Source: Leptothrix cholodnii SP-6
GTDB lineage: Bacteria > Pseudomonadota > Gammaproteobacteria > Burkholderiales > Burkholderiaceae_C
Reading direction: 5' to 3'
Length of the DNA: 64,000 nucleotides
NCBI RefSeq assembly: GCF_000019785.1
Contig: NC_010524.1
Coordinates: 558,001-622,000 of the forward strand
Under the pieces are notes generated by a model. That model did no database searches. It had not been told where the DNA came from and worked only from the letters and a program-made list of their open reading frames with translations. Both the position numbers and the translations under genes were made by a program. Positions 10,141 to 18,415 of this stretch are shown one piece after another. The first letter of the stretch is position 1. Every line of letters starts with the position of its first letter.

Positions 10141-11249
10141 GCCGGCACCTCGTCATCATGGCGGCCGGCACCGGCGGCCACATCATGCCGGGCCTCGCGG
10201 TGGCTCAGGAGATGAGCCGGCGCGGCTGGTCGGTCAGCTGGCTGGGCACGCAGGCGGGCATGGAAAACCGCCTGGTGCCGCCCAGCGGCATCCCGCTCGA
10301 CCGAGTCGCGTTTGCCGGCCTGCGTGGCAAGGGGCTGCTCGGCAACCTGCGCGGCGGCCTGCAGCTGCTGTGGGCGTTCTGGCAGTGCCTGTCGATCCTG
10401 CGCAGGCGCTCGGCCAGCGCGGTGCTGGGCATGGGCGGTTATGTCTGTTTCCCGGGTGGCCTGATGGCCAAGCTGCTGCGCCGCCCGCTGGTGCTGGTCA
10501 ACGCCGACGCGGGGCTGCTGCTGTCGAACCGCGCACTGCTGCGCTGGGCCGACCGGCTGGCCTTCGGCTTCGATGGCGACGCCGCCCGAGCGGTGCCGCA
10601 GGGTGTCGTCACCGGCAACCCGGTGCGCGCCGAGATCGAGGCGCTGCCGGCGCCGGCGCAGCGTTACGCCGGCCGCAGCGGGCCGCTGAAAATCCTGGTG
10701 GTCGGCGGCAGCCTGGGGGCGCAGGTTCTGAACGAGAACATCCCGCGCGCCCTGGCCCGCCTGAGCGCAGCCGAGCGGCCGCAGGTGGTGCACCAGACCG
10801 GCGTGGCCCACCTCGCCCGCGTGCGCGAGGCCTATGTGCAATCCGGCCTGCCCGACGGCCGCCAGCCGGGGCAGGGCGTCGAGCTGCTGCCCTTCATCGA
10901 CGACATGCCGCGCCGCCTGGCCGAGTGCGACCTGATCATCTGCCGCGCCGGTGCCGTCACCGTGAGCGAACTCTGCGCCGGCGGCATCGCCAGCGTGCTG
11001 GTGCCGCTGGTGGTCAGCACCACCGCCCACCAGCGCGACAACGCGATCTGGATGCAGCACCAGCGCGCCGCCATCCATCTGCCGCAGGCCGAGCTGACGC
11101 CCGAGCGTCTGGCCGACCTGCTGCGCCAACTCGATCGCACCGGCCTGCAGGCGCTGGCGCAACGTGCCCATGCGCTTGCCCAGCCGCACGCTGCCCAGCG
11201 CGTGGCCGACGAGATCGAGGCCCTGACTCCAATGAAAGACGTGGCATGA
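10137..11249 (+). CDS. murG: Lipid II synthase MurG (GlcNAc transferase)
   Basis: A 370-residue GT-B fold glycosyltransferase at the inner face of the cytoplasmic membrane. It transfers GlcNAc from UDP-GlcNAc to lipid I, giving lipid II. The N-terminal glycine loop GTGGHI lies near residues 11-16. The hydrophobic patch and MGGYV segment come next. The C-terminal UDP-GlcNAc site shows GGSLGA, CRAGA(V)TVSEL and a family HQRDNA(I)WM stretch. Start and stop both overlap neighbours by four bases (ftsW and murC). Confidence 0.97.
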   Translation: MSRHLVIMAAGTGGHIMPGLAVAQEMSRRGWSVSWLGTQAGMENRLVPPSGIPLDRVAFAGLRGKGLLGNLRGGLQLLWAFWQCLSILRRRSASAVLGMGGYVCFPGGLMAKLLRRPLVLVNADAGLLLSNRALLRWADRLAFGFDGDAARAVPQGVVTGNPVRAEIEALPAPAQRYAGRSGPLKILVVGGSLGAQVLNENIPRALARLSAAERPQVVHQTGVAHLARVREAYVQSGLPDGRQPGQGVELLPFIDDMPRRLAECDLIICRAGAVTVSELCAGGIASVLVPLVVSTTAHQRDNAIWMQHQRAAIHLPQAELTPERLADLLRQLDRTGLQALAQRAHALAQPHAAQRVADEIEALTPMKDVA

Positions 11250-12655
11250 AACACGCGGTCAAGCACATCCACTTCGTGGGCGTCGGCGGTGCCGGCATGA
11301 GCGGCATCGCCGAGATCCTGCACAACCTCGGCTACACCGTGTCGGGCTCCGACCAGGCAGACGGCGCCGTGACGCGCCGCCTGGCCGAACTGGGCATCCG
11401 CATCTTCGTCGGCCATGACGCCGCGCACATCGCCGGCGCGCAGGCGGTCGTCACGTCGACCGCGGTCAAGGGCGACAACCCCGAGGTCATCGCCGCCCGC
11501 GCCGCGCGCATCCCGGTGGTGCCGCGCGCGGTGATGCTGGCCGAGCTGATGCGCCTGAAATCGGGCATCGCGATCGCCGGCACGCACGGCAAGACCACCA
11601 CCACCTCGCTGGTCACCAGCGTGCTGGCCGAGGCCGGGCTCGACCCGACCTTCGTGATCGGCGGCAAGCTCAATTCGGCCGGCGCCAACTCGGCGCTCGG
11701 CAAGGGCGACTACATCGTGGTCGAGGCCGACGAGAGCGACGCCTCGTTCCTCAACCTGCTGCCCGTGCTGTCGGTGATCACCAACATCGACGCCGACCAC
11801 ATGGACACCTACGGGCACGACTTTGCCCGGCTCAAGCAGGCGTTCGTCGAGTTCCTGCACAAGATGCCGTTCTACGGCGCGGCCATCCTGTGCGGCGACG
11901 ATCCCGGCGTGCGTTCGATCATCCCGATGATCTCGCGCCCGGTCATCACCTACGGCCTGGGCGAGGACGTGCAGGTGCGCGCGGTCGACGTGGTCGCTCT
12001 GCCTGGCGGGCAGATGCGCTTCACCTGCCAGCGCCGCAACGGCACGGTGCTGCCCGACCTCGAGATCACGCTCAACCTGCCCGGCGTTCACAGCGTGCGC
12101 AACGCGCTGGCGACCATCGCCGTGGCCACCGAACTCGAACTGCCGGATGCGCCGATCGTCAGCGCGCTGGCCAAGTTCAGCGGCGTCGGCCGGCGCTTCC
12201 AGCGCTGGGGCGACTGGCCGTGTGCGGCGGGTGGCGAGTTCACGCTGATCGACGACTACGGCCACCATCCGGTCGAGATGGCCGCGGTGATCGCCGCCGC
12301 GCGTGGCGCCTTCCCGGGCCGGCGCCTTGTGCTGGCCTTCCAGCCGCACCGCTACACCCGCACCCGCGACTGCTTCGAGGACTTCGTCAAGGTGATGGGC
12401 AGCGCCGACGCGATCCTGCTGACCGAGGTCTACGCCGCCGGCGAGGCCCCGATCGTGGCCGCCGACGGCCGCAGCCTGACGCGTGCGCTGCGCGTGGCCG
12501 GCAAGGTCGACCCGCTGTTCGTCGACGACGTCAACGAACTGCCCGCCACCATCGCCGAACAGGCGCTGGCCGGCGACGTGGTGATCGCGATGGGCGCGGG
12601 CACGATCGGCGGCGTGCCGGCACGTGTGGTCGAGCTGGTGAAGGAGCGCGCATGA
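11246..12655 (+). CDS. murC: UDP-MurNAc:L-Ala ligase MurC
   Basis: A 469-residue cytoplasmic Mur ligase that starts stem-peptide synthesis by joining L-alanine to UDP-MurNAc. The N-terminal Rossmann loop GVGGAGMSG lies at about residues 10-18, P-loop GTHGKTTTT near 112-120, then [20 protein letters not shown] and the C-terminal DDYGHHPVE and FQPHRYTRT motifs. It overlaps murG and ddlB by four bases each. Length and all motifs are normal. Confidence 0.97.
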   Translation: MKHAVKHIHFVGVGGAGMSGIAEILHNLGYTVSGSDQADGAVTRRLAELGIRIFVGHDAAHIAGAQAVVTSTAVKGDNPEVIAARAARIPVVPRAVMLAELMRLKSGIAIAGTHGKTTTTSLVTSVLAEAGLDPTFVIGGKLNSAGANSALGKGDYIVVEADESDASFLNLLPVLSVITNIDADHMDTYGHDFARLKQAFVEFLHKMPFYGAAILCGDDPGVRSIIPMISRPVITYGLGEDVQVRAVDVVALPGGQMRFTCQRRNGTVLPDLEITLNLPGVHSVRNALATIAVATELELPDAPIVSALAKFSGVGRRFQRWGDWPCAAGGEFTLIDDYGHHPVEMAAVIAAARGAFPGRRLVLAFQPHRYTRTRDCFEDFVKVMGSADAILLTEVYAAGEAPIVAADGRSLTRALRVAGKVDPLFVDDVNELPATIAEQALAGDVVIAMGAGTIGGVPARVVELVKERA

Positions 12656-13641
12656 GCGCCGTTGACGTCAAGGCGCTCGGCCGCGTCGCCGTCCTGATGG
12701 GCGGCAGCTCGGCCGAGCGCGAGATCTCGCTGATGAGCGGCGCGGGCGTGCTGCAGGCGCTGTTGAGCCAGGGCGTCGACGCGCATGCCTTCGACCCGGC
12801 CGAGCGCGAGCTGGCCGAGCTCAAGCACGAAGGCTACGCGCGCTGCTTCATCGCGCTGCATGGCCGCCACGGCGAAGACGGCACCGTGCAGGGCGCGCTC
12901 GAACTGCTCGGCATCCCGTACACCGGCTCGGGCGTGATGGCCTCGGCGATCGCGATGGACAAGGTCATGACCAAGCGCATCTGGCTCGCCGAAGGCCTGC
13001 CGACGCCGCGTTACGTCTGGCTCGCCAGCGACGACCAGGGCGCCGAGCGCGTCGGCCGTGTCAGCGCCGAGCTGGGCCTGCCGCTGATCGTCAAGCCGCC
13101 GCGCGAGGGCTCGTCGATCGGCGTGACCAAGGTCGTCGAGGCGGCGCAGGTGGGCGCTGCGGTCGCGCTGTCGGCCGGCTACGACGCCGACGTGCTGTGC
13201 GAAGCCTTCATCGAGGGCGAGGAGCTGACCTGCCCGGTGCTGGGCGAAGGCGCCCATGCCGTGGCGCTGCCGGTGATCCGCATCGTGCCGCCGGCGGCGG
13301 GTTACGACTACCAGAACAAGTACTTCACCGACGAGGTGCAGTACCTCTGCCCGAGCGGGCTGTCGGCCGAGCTGGAGCGCGAGATCCAGCGCATCACGCT
13401 GGCGTCGTATCGCGCGCTCGGCTGCCGCGGCTGGGGTCGTGCCGACCTGATGCTGCGTGCGGGCGATCAGCAGCCCTTCCTGCTGGAGATGAACACCTCG
13501 CCGGGCATGACCGGCCACTCGCTGGTGCCGATGTCCGCGCGTGCGTCGGGCATCTCGTACGAGGCGCTGTGCCTGCAGCTGCTGGCCGCCGCCCGGCTCG
13601 ACAATCCGGCGCCGGCGCCGCTGTCATCGGCCGGCGGCTGA
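12652..13641 (+). CDS. ddlB: D-alanine--D-alanine ligase
   Basis: A 329-residue ATP-grasp enzyme that makes the D-Ala-D-Ala dipeptide used by MurF. Visible family motifs are [13 protein letters not shown] near the N-terminus, HGRHGEDG(T)[29 protein letters not shown] in the ATP-grasp domain, and [11 protein letters not shown](G)HSLVP at the C-terminus. The ATG overlaps the murC stop (ATGA). The position within the dcw cluster indicates DdlB rather than a stand-alone DdlA. Confidence 0.96.
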   Translation: MSAVDVKALGRVAVLMGGSSAEREISLMSGAGVLQALLSQGVDAHAFDPAERELAELKHEGYARCFIALHGRHGEDGTVQGALELLGIPYTGSGVMASAIAMDKVMTKRIWLAEGLPTPRYVWLASDDQGAERVGRVSAELGLPLIVKPPREGSSIGVTKVVEAAQVGAAVALSAGYDADVLCEAFIEGEELTCPVLGEGAHAVALPVIRIVPPAAGYDYQNKYFTDEVQYLCPSGLSAELEREIQRITLASYRALGCRGWGRADLMLRAGDQQPFLLEMNTSPGMTGHSLVPMSARASGISYEALCLQLLAAARLDNPAPAPLSSAGG

Positions 13642-13668
13642 AACCCGGGATACTCACGCCCCTCCACC

Positions 13669-14472
13669 ATGGCCCGCGCACTCCAGACCCCCTCCAGCCT
13701 GCCGTTCGACGTGCGCCTGATGCACGCCGGTGCACAGCTGCTGCTGGTGCTGGCCCTGCTCGCGGTGCTGGCCAGCGCGCTGGCCTGGGTAGCGCGCTCG
13801 CCGGTCTTCAGCCTTCGGCAGATCCGCATCGAGGGCGACGTGACGCACAGCAGCGCGGCCACCATCCGCAGCCACGCCGTGCCGCAGCTGGCGGGCAGCT
13901 ACTTCAGCCTGAACCTGCGCGAGGCGCGCCAGGCCTTCGAGACCGTGCCCTGGGTGCGGCACGCGCAGGTGCGCCGGGTCTGGCCGCATCAGCTGCTGGT
14001 CACGCTCGAAGAGCACCGGCCGGTGGCCTACTGGGAGCGCGCCGATGCCGATCCCCTGCTGGTCAACAGCCACGGCGAGGTGTTCGAGGTCAATCTCGGT
14101 GATGTCGAGGACGAGGCGCTGCCGGTGCTGCGCGGCCCGAACGGCAGTGCCGCGCAGGTGTGGGCGATGTGGCAGCGCCTGGCCCCCGAATTCGAGCTGC
14201 TCGGCGCCCGCATGCTGCGCCTCGCGCTGTCGGACGGCGGCTCCTGGCAGGCCCGGCTGGACAAGGCGCAGGCCGTGATCGAACTCGGCCGCGGCGAGCC
14301 CGAGGAGGTGCTGCAGCGCACCCGCCGCTTCACCCACAGCGTCACCGAGATCAGCGCCCGGTATGAAAACCGCTTGATCGAATATGCCGACCTGCGCCAC
14401 AGCGACAGCTATGCGCTGCGCCTGGTCGGCATGGGCACGATCGAACCCACACAGCTGCGCAAAGGACGTTGA
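13669..14472 (+). CDS. ftsQ: Cell division protein FtsQ
   Basis: A 267-residue bitopic inner membrane protein. It has a short cytoplasmic tail, a membrane span at about residues 22-42, a POTRA domain (starting near FSLRQIRIEG, about 47-115), then the FtsQ beta domain that binds FtsB/FtsL. Its C-terminal tail is long and basic. It is a central scaffold of the divisome. The 27-base gap after ddlB holds a GATACT hexamer at 13649-13654, a possible -10 element giving ftsQAZ an extra promoter; I am not sure of that. Confidence 0.94.
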   Translation: MARALQTPSSLPFDVRLMHAGAQLLLVLALLAVLASALAWVARSPVFSLRQIRIEGDVTHSSAATIRSHAVPQLAGSYFSLNLREARQAFETVPWVRHAQVRRVWPHQLLVTLEEHRPVAYWERADADPLLVNSHGEVFEVNLGDVEDEALPVLRGPNGSAAQVWAMWQRLAPEFELLGARMLRLALSDGGSWQARLDKAQAVIELGRGEPEEVLQRTRRFTHSVTEISARYENRLIEYADLRHSDSYALRLVGMGTIEPTQLRKGR

Positions 14473-14508
14473 GACCGCTGCCACGCCGCACGGGCCCCAA
14501 GGAAAAAA

Positions 14509-15735
14509 ATGGCCAAGGAATACAAGGATCTGATCGTCGGGCTGGACATCGGCACCGCCAAGGTGATGGCGGTGGTGGCCGAGGTGCAGGCCGACGGCGA
14601 ATTGCGCCTGGCAGGCCTCGGCGTGGCCACTTCGCATGGCTTGAAGCGCGGCGTGGTGGTCAACATCGACGCCACCGTGCAGAGCATCCAGCAGGCCTTG
14701 AAAGAGGCGGAGATGATGGCCGACTGCAAGATCGGCCGCGTCTACACCGGCATCACCGGCAGCCATGTGCGCGGCCAGAACTCGACCGGCATGGTGATCG
14801 TGCGCGACAAGGAGGTCACGCCGCTGGACGTCGCCCGCGTGGTCGAGACCGCCAAGGCGATCAACATCCCCAACGACCAGCGGCTGCTGCTGGTCGAGCC
14901 GCAGGAGTTCGTGATCGACGGCCACGAGGTCAAGGAGCCGGTGGGCATGAGCGGCGGGCGGCTCGAGGTCAAGGTGCACATCGTCACTGGCTCGCAGAGC
15001 GCGGCCGAGAACATCATCAAATGCGTGCGGCGCTGCGGGCTTGAGGTCGACGCGCTGGTGCTCAACCCGAGCGCCTCGAGCCTGGCGGTGCTGACCGCCG
15101 ACGAGCGCGACCTGGGCGTGGCGCTGGTCGACATCGGAGCGGGGACCACCGACGTGGCAATCTTCACCGACGGCTCGATCCGCCACACCGCGGTGATCCC
15201 GATCGCCGGTGACCTGATCACCAGCGACATCGCGATGGCCTTGCGCACGCCCACCAAGGACGCCGAGGAGATCAAGGTCGAGTACGGCGTGGCCAAGCAG
15301 CTGCTGGCCGACCCGTCCGAGCAGCTCGAGGTTCCGGGCCTGGGCGACCGCGCACCGCGCCTGCTGAGCCGCCAGGCCCTGGCCGGCGTGATCGAACCGC
15401 GGGTCGAGGAGATCTTCTCGCTGGTGCACCAGGTGATCCGCGAGAGCGGCTACGAGGAGCTGCTGTCGAGCGGCATCGTGCTGACCGGCGGCAGCGCGGT
15501 GATGCCGGGCATGGTCGAGCTGGCCGAAGACATCTTTCTCAAGCCGGTGCGCAAGGGTCTGCCGCTGTACGGCGGCGCGCTCTACGACATGGTGGCCAAC
15601 CCGCGTTCGGCCACCGCAATGGGTTTGCTCGAGGAGGCGCGGGTGGCGCGCAACCGCGGCATGAAGGCGGCGCAGTCGGGCTCAGGCGTGGGCCTGATCG
15701 GTCGCGCCAAGGATTGGTTCCTCAAGAGCTTTTGA
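14509..15735 (+). CDS. ftsA: Cell division ATPase FtsA
   Basis: A 408-residue actin-like protein that tethers FtsZ to the membrane and recruits later divisome proteins. Actin-fold ATP motifs are visible: LDIGTAKV near the N-terminus, VDIGAGTTD(V)AIF in the middle, and LTGGSA(V)MPG near the C-terminus. The last residues (GRAKDWFLKSF) fit the amphipathic membrane-targeting helix. It follows ftsQ by 36 bases and precedes ftsZ. Confidence 0.97.
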   Translation: MAKEYKDLIVGLDIGTAKVMAVVAEVQADGELRLAGLGVATSHGLKRGVVVNIDATVQSIQQALKEAEMMADCKIGRVYTGITGSHVRGQNSTGMVIVRDKEVTPLDVARVVETAKAINIPNDQRLLLVEPQEFVIDGHEVKEPVGMSGGRLEVKVHIVTGSQSAAENIIKCVRRCGLEVDALVLNPSASSLAVLTADERDLGVALVDIGAGTTDVAIFTDGSIRHTAVIPIAGDLITSDIAMALRTPTKDAEEIKVEYGVAKQLLADPSEQLEVPGLGDRAPRLLSRQALAGVIEPRVEEIFSLVHQVIRESGYEELLSSGIVLTGGSAVMPGMVELAEDIFLKPVRKGLPLYGGALYDMVANPRSATAMGLLEEARVARNRGMKAAQSGSGVGLIGRAKDWFLKSF

Positions 15736-15888
15736 CGAGGATCCGGATGGCATGTGTTTATCAAGCAAGAGGCCCGGTGATGCTGAACCTGCAGCGCACC
15801 TCAAGAGGCCACGGTGTCGGACGGTGCTCGCAGGCCGCCGGCACATCACGATGAAATTGGCAGTCGCCTATCTAGCAAGGAGAGTGGC
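15736..15888 (+). promoter_or_regulatory. ftsA-ftsZ leader region
   Basis: This 153-base gap is the longest within the dcw cluster. It ends with a strong ribosome site (AAGGAGAG at 15878-15885) four bases before the ftsZ ATG. A separate ftsZ promoter here is likely because FtsZ is needed in large amounts, but I cannot point to a convincing -35/-10 pair. A TATCTA hexamer occurs near 15869. Confidence 0.4.
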
Positions 15889-17106
15889 ATGGGTATCGAA
15901 ATGATCGAAGAGTTCGACATGGGCACGCAGATCAAGGTGATCGGCGTGGGGGGTGGGGGTGGCAATGCCGTCGACCACATGATTGGCCAGGGCGTGCAGG
16001 GCGTGGAGTTCATCTGCGCCAACACCGACGCCCAGGCGCTGAACCGCTCGCAGGCGCATTCGCTGCTGCAACTGGGCCACACCGGCCTGGGTGCGGGCTC
16101 GCGACCCGACGCCGGCAAGGCAGCCGCCGAGGAGGCACAGGACCGCATCAAGCAATCGCTGCAGGGCGCGCACATGGTGTTCATCACCGCCGGCATGGGC
16201 GGCGGCACCGGCACGGGCGCGGCACCGGTGATCGCGCGCATCGCCAAGGAAATGGGCATCCTGACGGTGGGCGTGGTGACCAAGCCGTTCGAATTTGAAG
16301 GCAACCGCCGCATGAAGCAGGCCGACGCCGGCCTGGCCGAGCTCGAAGCCAACGTCGACAGCCTGATCGTGGTGCTCAACGAGAAGCTGCTCGACGTGCT
16401 GGGCGACGACGTCACGCAGGAAGAGGCTTTCGCCGAAGCCAACGACGTGCTCAAGAACGCCGTCGGCGGCATCAGCGACATCATCCACATCCCGGGCCTG
16501 GTCAACGTCGACTTCGAAGACGTCAAGACCGTGATGAGCGAGCCCGGCAAGGCGATGATGGGCACGGCCACCGCCAGCGGCCCGGACCGCGCCACCAAGG
16601 CCGCTGAAGCGGCCGTGGCCTGCCCGCTGCTCGAAGGCATCGACCTGTCCGGCGCGCGTGGCGTGCTGGTGCTGATCGCGGCCAACAAGCAGACCTTCAA
16701 GCTGGCCGAGAGCCGCAACGCGATGACGACGATCCGCCGTTACGCGGCCGACGACGCGCACGTGATCTTCGGCACCGCCTACGACGAGAGCCTGGGCGAC
16801 GCCCTGCGCGTGACCGTCATCGCCACCGGCCTGGCGCCGGCGCGCCGCGCGGCCGCGCAGATCCAGATGGTGCAGCCGCCGATGGTGCAGCAGCGCACCG
16901 GCACCGACAACATCCCGGTGCTGACGCAGCCGGTCAGCGCGCCCGCCCATGCGGTGGCCTCGCCGGTCGGACTGGGCCAGGACTACACGGTGCCGAGCGT
17001 GTGGCGCACCAACCGCACGCAGGCCGCGGCCAAGGTCGACGCGCTGGTCAACAACGGCATGGAAGAGATCGAGATCCCGGCGTTCCTGCGCAAACAGGCC
17101 GACTGA
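15889..17106 (+). CDS. ftsZ: Cell division GTPase FtsZ
   Basis: A 405-residue tubulin homologue that polymerises into the cytokinetic Z ring. The N-terminal nucleotide loop GVGGGGGNAV lies near residues 18-27, and the tubulin signature GGGTGTGAAP near 104-113. The T7 loop (NVDFEDVKTVM) is present. After a variable linker the conserved tail EIEIPAFLRKQ ends the protein; in other species this tail binds FtsA, ZapD and SlmA, and the last two are also encoded in this window. The start was chosen for the strong Shine-Dalgarno sequence and the usual N-terminus; the frame is open further upstream. Confidence 0.98.
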   Translation: MGIEMIEEFDMGTQIKVIGVGGGGGNAVDHMIGQGVQGVEFICANTDAQALNRSQAHSLLQLGHTGLGAGSRPDAGKAAAEEAQDRIKQSLQGAHMVFITAGMGGGTGTGAAPVIARIAKEMGILTVGVVTKPFEFEGNRRMKQADAGLAELEANVDSLIVVLNEKLLDVLGDDVTQEEAFAEANDVLKNAVGGISDIIHIPGLVNVDFEDVKTVMSEPGKAMMGTATASGPDRATKAAEAAVACPLLEGIDLSGARGVLVLIAANKQTFKLAESRNAMTTIRRYAADDAHVIFGTAYDESLGDALRVTVIATGLAPARRAAAQIQMVQPPMVQQRTGTDNIPVLTQPVSAPAHAVASPVGLGQDYTVPSVWRTNRTQAAAKVDALVNNGMEEIEIPAFLRKQAD

Positions 17107-17137
17107 TCGCCGCATCAGCGGTCACGGTTCCTTGCTT

Positions 17138-17168
17138 CCCCGGCGCCCGCCCTGGCGCCGGGGTTTTT
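17138..17168 (+). terminator. Rho-independent terminator after ftsZ
   Basis: A perfect 10-base-pair GC stem (CCCCGGCGCC at 17138-17147 with GGCGCCGGGG at 17154-17163), a six-base loop and five T residues at 17164-17168. It should end the dcw transcript 32 bases after the ftsZ stop and separate it from lpxC. Confidence 0.93.
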
Positions 17169-17228
17169 GCAATGGCAGCGATTGTCATCGGCCCGTCCGG
17201 CCACACCGTCCAGCAACATCGGCCCGCC

Positions 17229-17234
17229 TAAAAT
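17229..17234 (+). promoter_or_regulatory. -10 element of lpxC, predicting a leaderless mRNA
   Basis: A TAAAAT hexamer ends six bases before the lpxC ATG, directly after the ftsZ terminator region. With normal spacing, transcription would start at or next to the A of the ATG. No good -35 was found. Similar TAnnAT hexamers precede several other starts in this window. Confidence 0.6.
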
Positions 17235-17240
17235 CGACGC

Positions 17241-18176
17241 ATGCTCAAGCAACGCACCCTCAAGTCGCTGACCCGCGCCGTCGGCGTCGGTCTGCACAGT
17301 GGCAAGAAGGTCGAACTGACGCTGCGCCCCGCACCGCCCGACACCGGCATCGTGTTCCGCCGCATCGACCTGCCGCAGCCGGTGGACATCCCCGTGCGCG
17401 CCGAGGCGGTCTGCGATGCGCGCATGGCGACCACGCTCTCGCCCGGCGGAGACCCCGGCGCACCCAAGGTCAACACGGTCGAGCACCTGATGTCGGCCTG
17501 CTGCGGCCTGGGCCTGGACAACCTCTACATCGACATCACCGCCGAGGAAGTGCCGATCCTCGACGGCTCGGCGGCGTCCTTCGTGTTCCTGCTGCAGAGC
17601 GCGGGCATCGAGCTGCAGAACGCGCCCAAGCGCTTCCTGCGCGTGCTCAAGCCGGTCGAGGTGCGGCAGGGCGAGGGCGACCGGCTGGTCTGGTCGCGGC
17701 TCGAACCGCATCACGGCTACAAGCTCACCTTCGAGATCGACTTCGCCCACCCCGCGGTCGACCAGACCGGCCAGCGTGTGGTCTTTGACATGGGCTCGGG
17801 CCAGTACAAGCGCGACATCGCGCGCGCACGCACCTTCGGTTTCACCAAGGACCTGGAGCTGATGCGCTCACGCGGGTTGACGCTCGGTGGCTCGATGGAC
17901 AACGCCATCGTGGTCGACGACTACCGCGTGCTCAACGCCGAGGGGCTGCGCTACGACGACGAGTTCGTCAAGCACAAGATCCTCGACGCGATCGGCGATC
18001 TCTACCTCTGCGGCATGCCGCTGCTGGCCAGCTACACCGCCTTCAAGAGCGGCCACGCGATGAACAACCGGCTGCTGCGCGCCCTGCTGGCCGACCCGAC
18101 CGCCTGGGAAATCGTCACCTTCGAGGACGAGAAGCTCGCGCCGCAGGGCATGGCCGAACTGGCGCCGGCCTGGTGA
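17241..18176 (+). CDS. lpxC: UDP-3-O-acyl-GlcNAc deacetylase LpxC
   Basis: A 311-residue zinc enzyme that catalyses the committed step of lipid A synthesis in the cytoplasm. Conserved parts seen are [10 protein letters not shown], the [10 protein letters not shown] zinc histidine, [24 protein letters not shown], the [13 protein letters not shown] zinc site (His and Asp), and SGHAMNN with the catalytic histidine. Length matches the family. It is the usual gene after ftsZ in proteobacteria but is transcribed separately here, judging by the terminator and the -10 just before its start. Confidence 0.97.
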   Translation: MLKQRTLKSLTRAVGVGLHSGKKVELTLRPAPPDTGIVFRRIDLPQPVDIPVRAEAVCDARMATTLSPGGDPGAPKVNTVEHLMSACCGLGLDNLYIDITAEEVPILDGSAASFVFLLQSAGIELQNAPKRFLRVLKPVEVRQGEGDRLVWSRLEPHHGYKLTFEIDFAHPAVDQTGQRVVFDMGSGQYKRDIARARTFGFTKDLELMRSRGLTLGGSMDNAIVVDDYRVLNAEGLRYDDEFVKHKILDAIGDLYLCGMPLLASYTAFKSGHAMNNRLLRALLADPTAWEIVTFEDEKLAPQGMAELAPAW

Positions 18177-18198
18177 GGGCCCGCCGGGTGTCGCGCGC

Positions 18199-18372
18199 AT
18201 GCTGATCTTCCGCGCCCTCGTCCTGCTGCTGCTGGTGGCCGCGCTGCTGTGCATGGGCATGTACCTGGGCACCGGTCAGGTGGTCTGGCGGCGGCGCAGC
18301 GTGGCGATCATCCGCTGGAGCGTGATCGCCGGCCTGGCCTTCATCGGCGTGCTGCTGCTCGAGCGCATCTGA
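18199..18372 (+). CDS. Small two-span membrane protein downstream of lpxC
   Basis: A 57-residue reading frame starting 22 bases after lpxC. It has a hydrophobic segment at residues 7-22, a basic middle with WRRRS, a second hydrophobic segment at about 41-55, and ends LLERI. This gives a helical hairpin with a short positively charged loop, so both ends probably face the same side. I do not recognise the family. Position and direction suggest cotranscription with lpxC, and small hydrophobic proteins at this place are plausible in related genomes. It is below the size many gene finders report. Confidence 0.6.
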   Translation: MLIFRALVLLLLVAALLCMGMYLGTGQVVWRRRSVAIIRWSVIAGLAFIGVLLLERI

Positions 18373-18415
18373 CGCGCCCATCCGGGCCCGGCTCCGGCGT
18401 TCGACGGCCGGCCCG

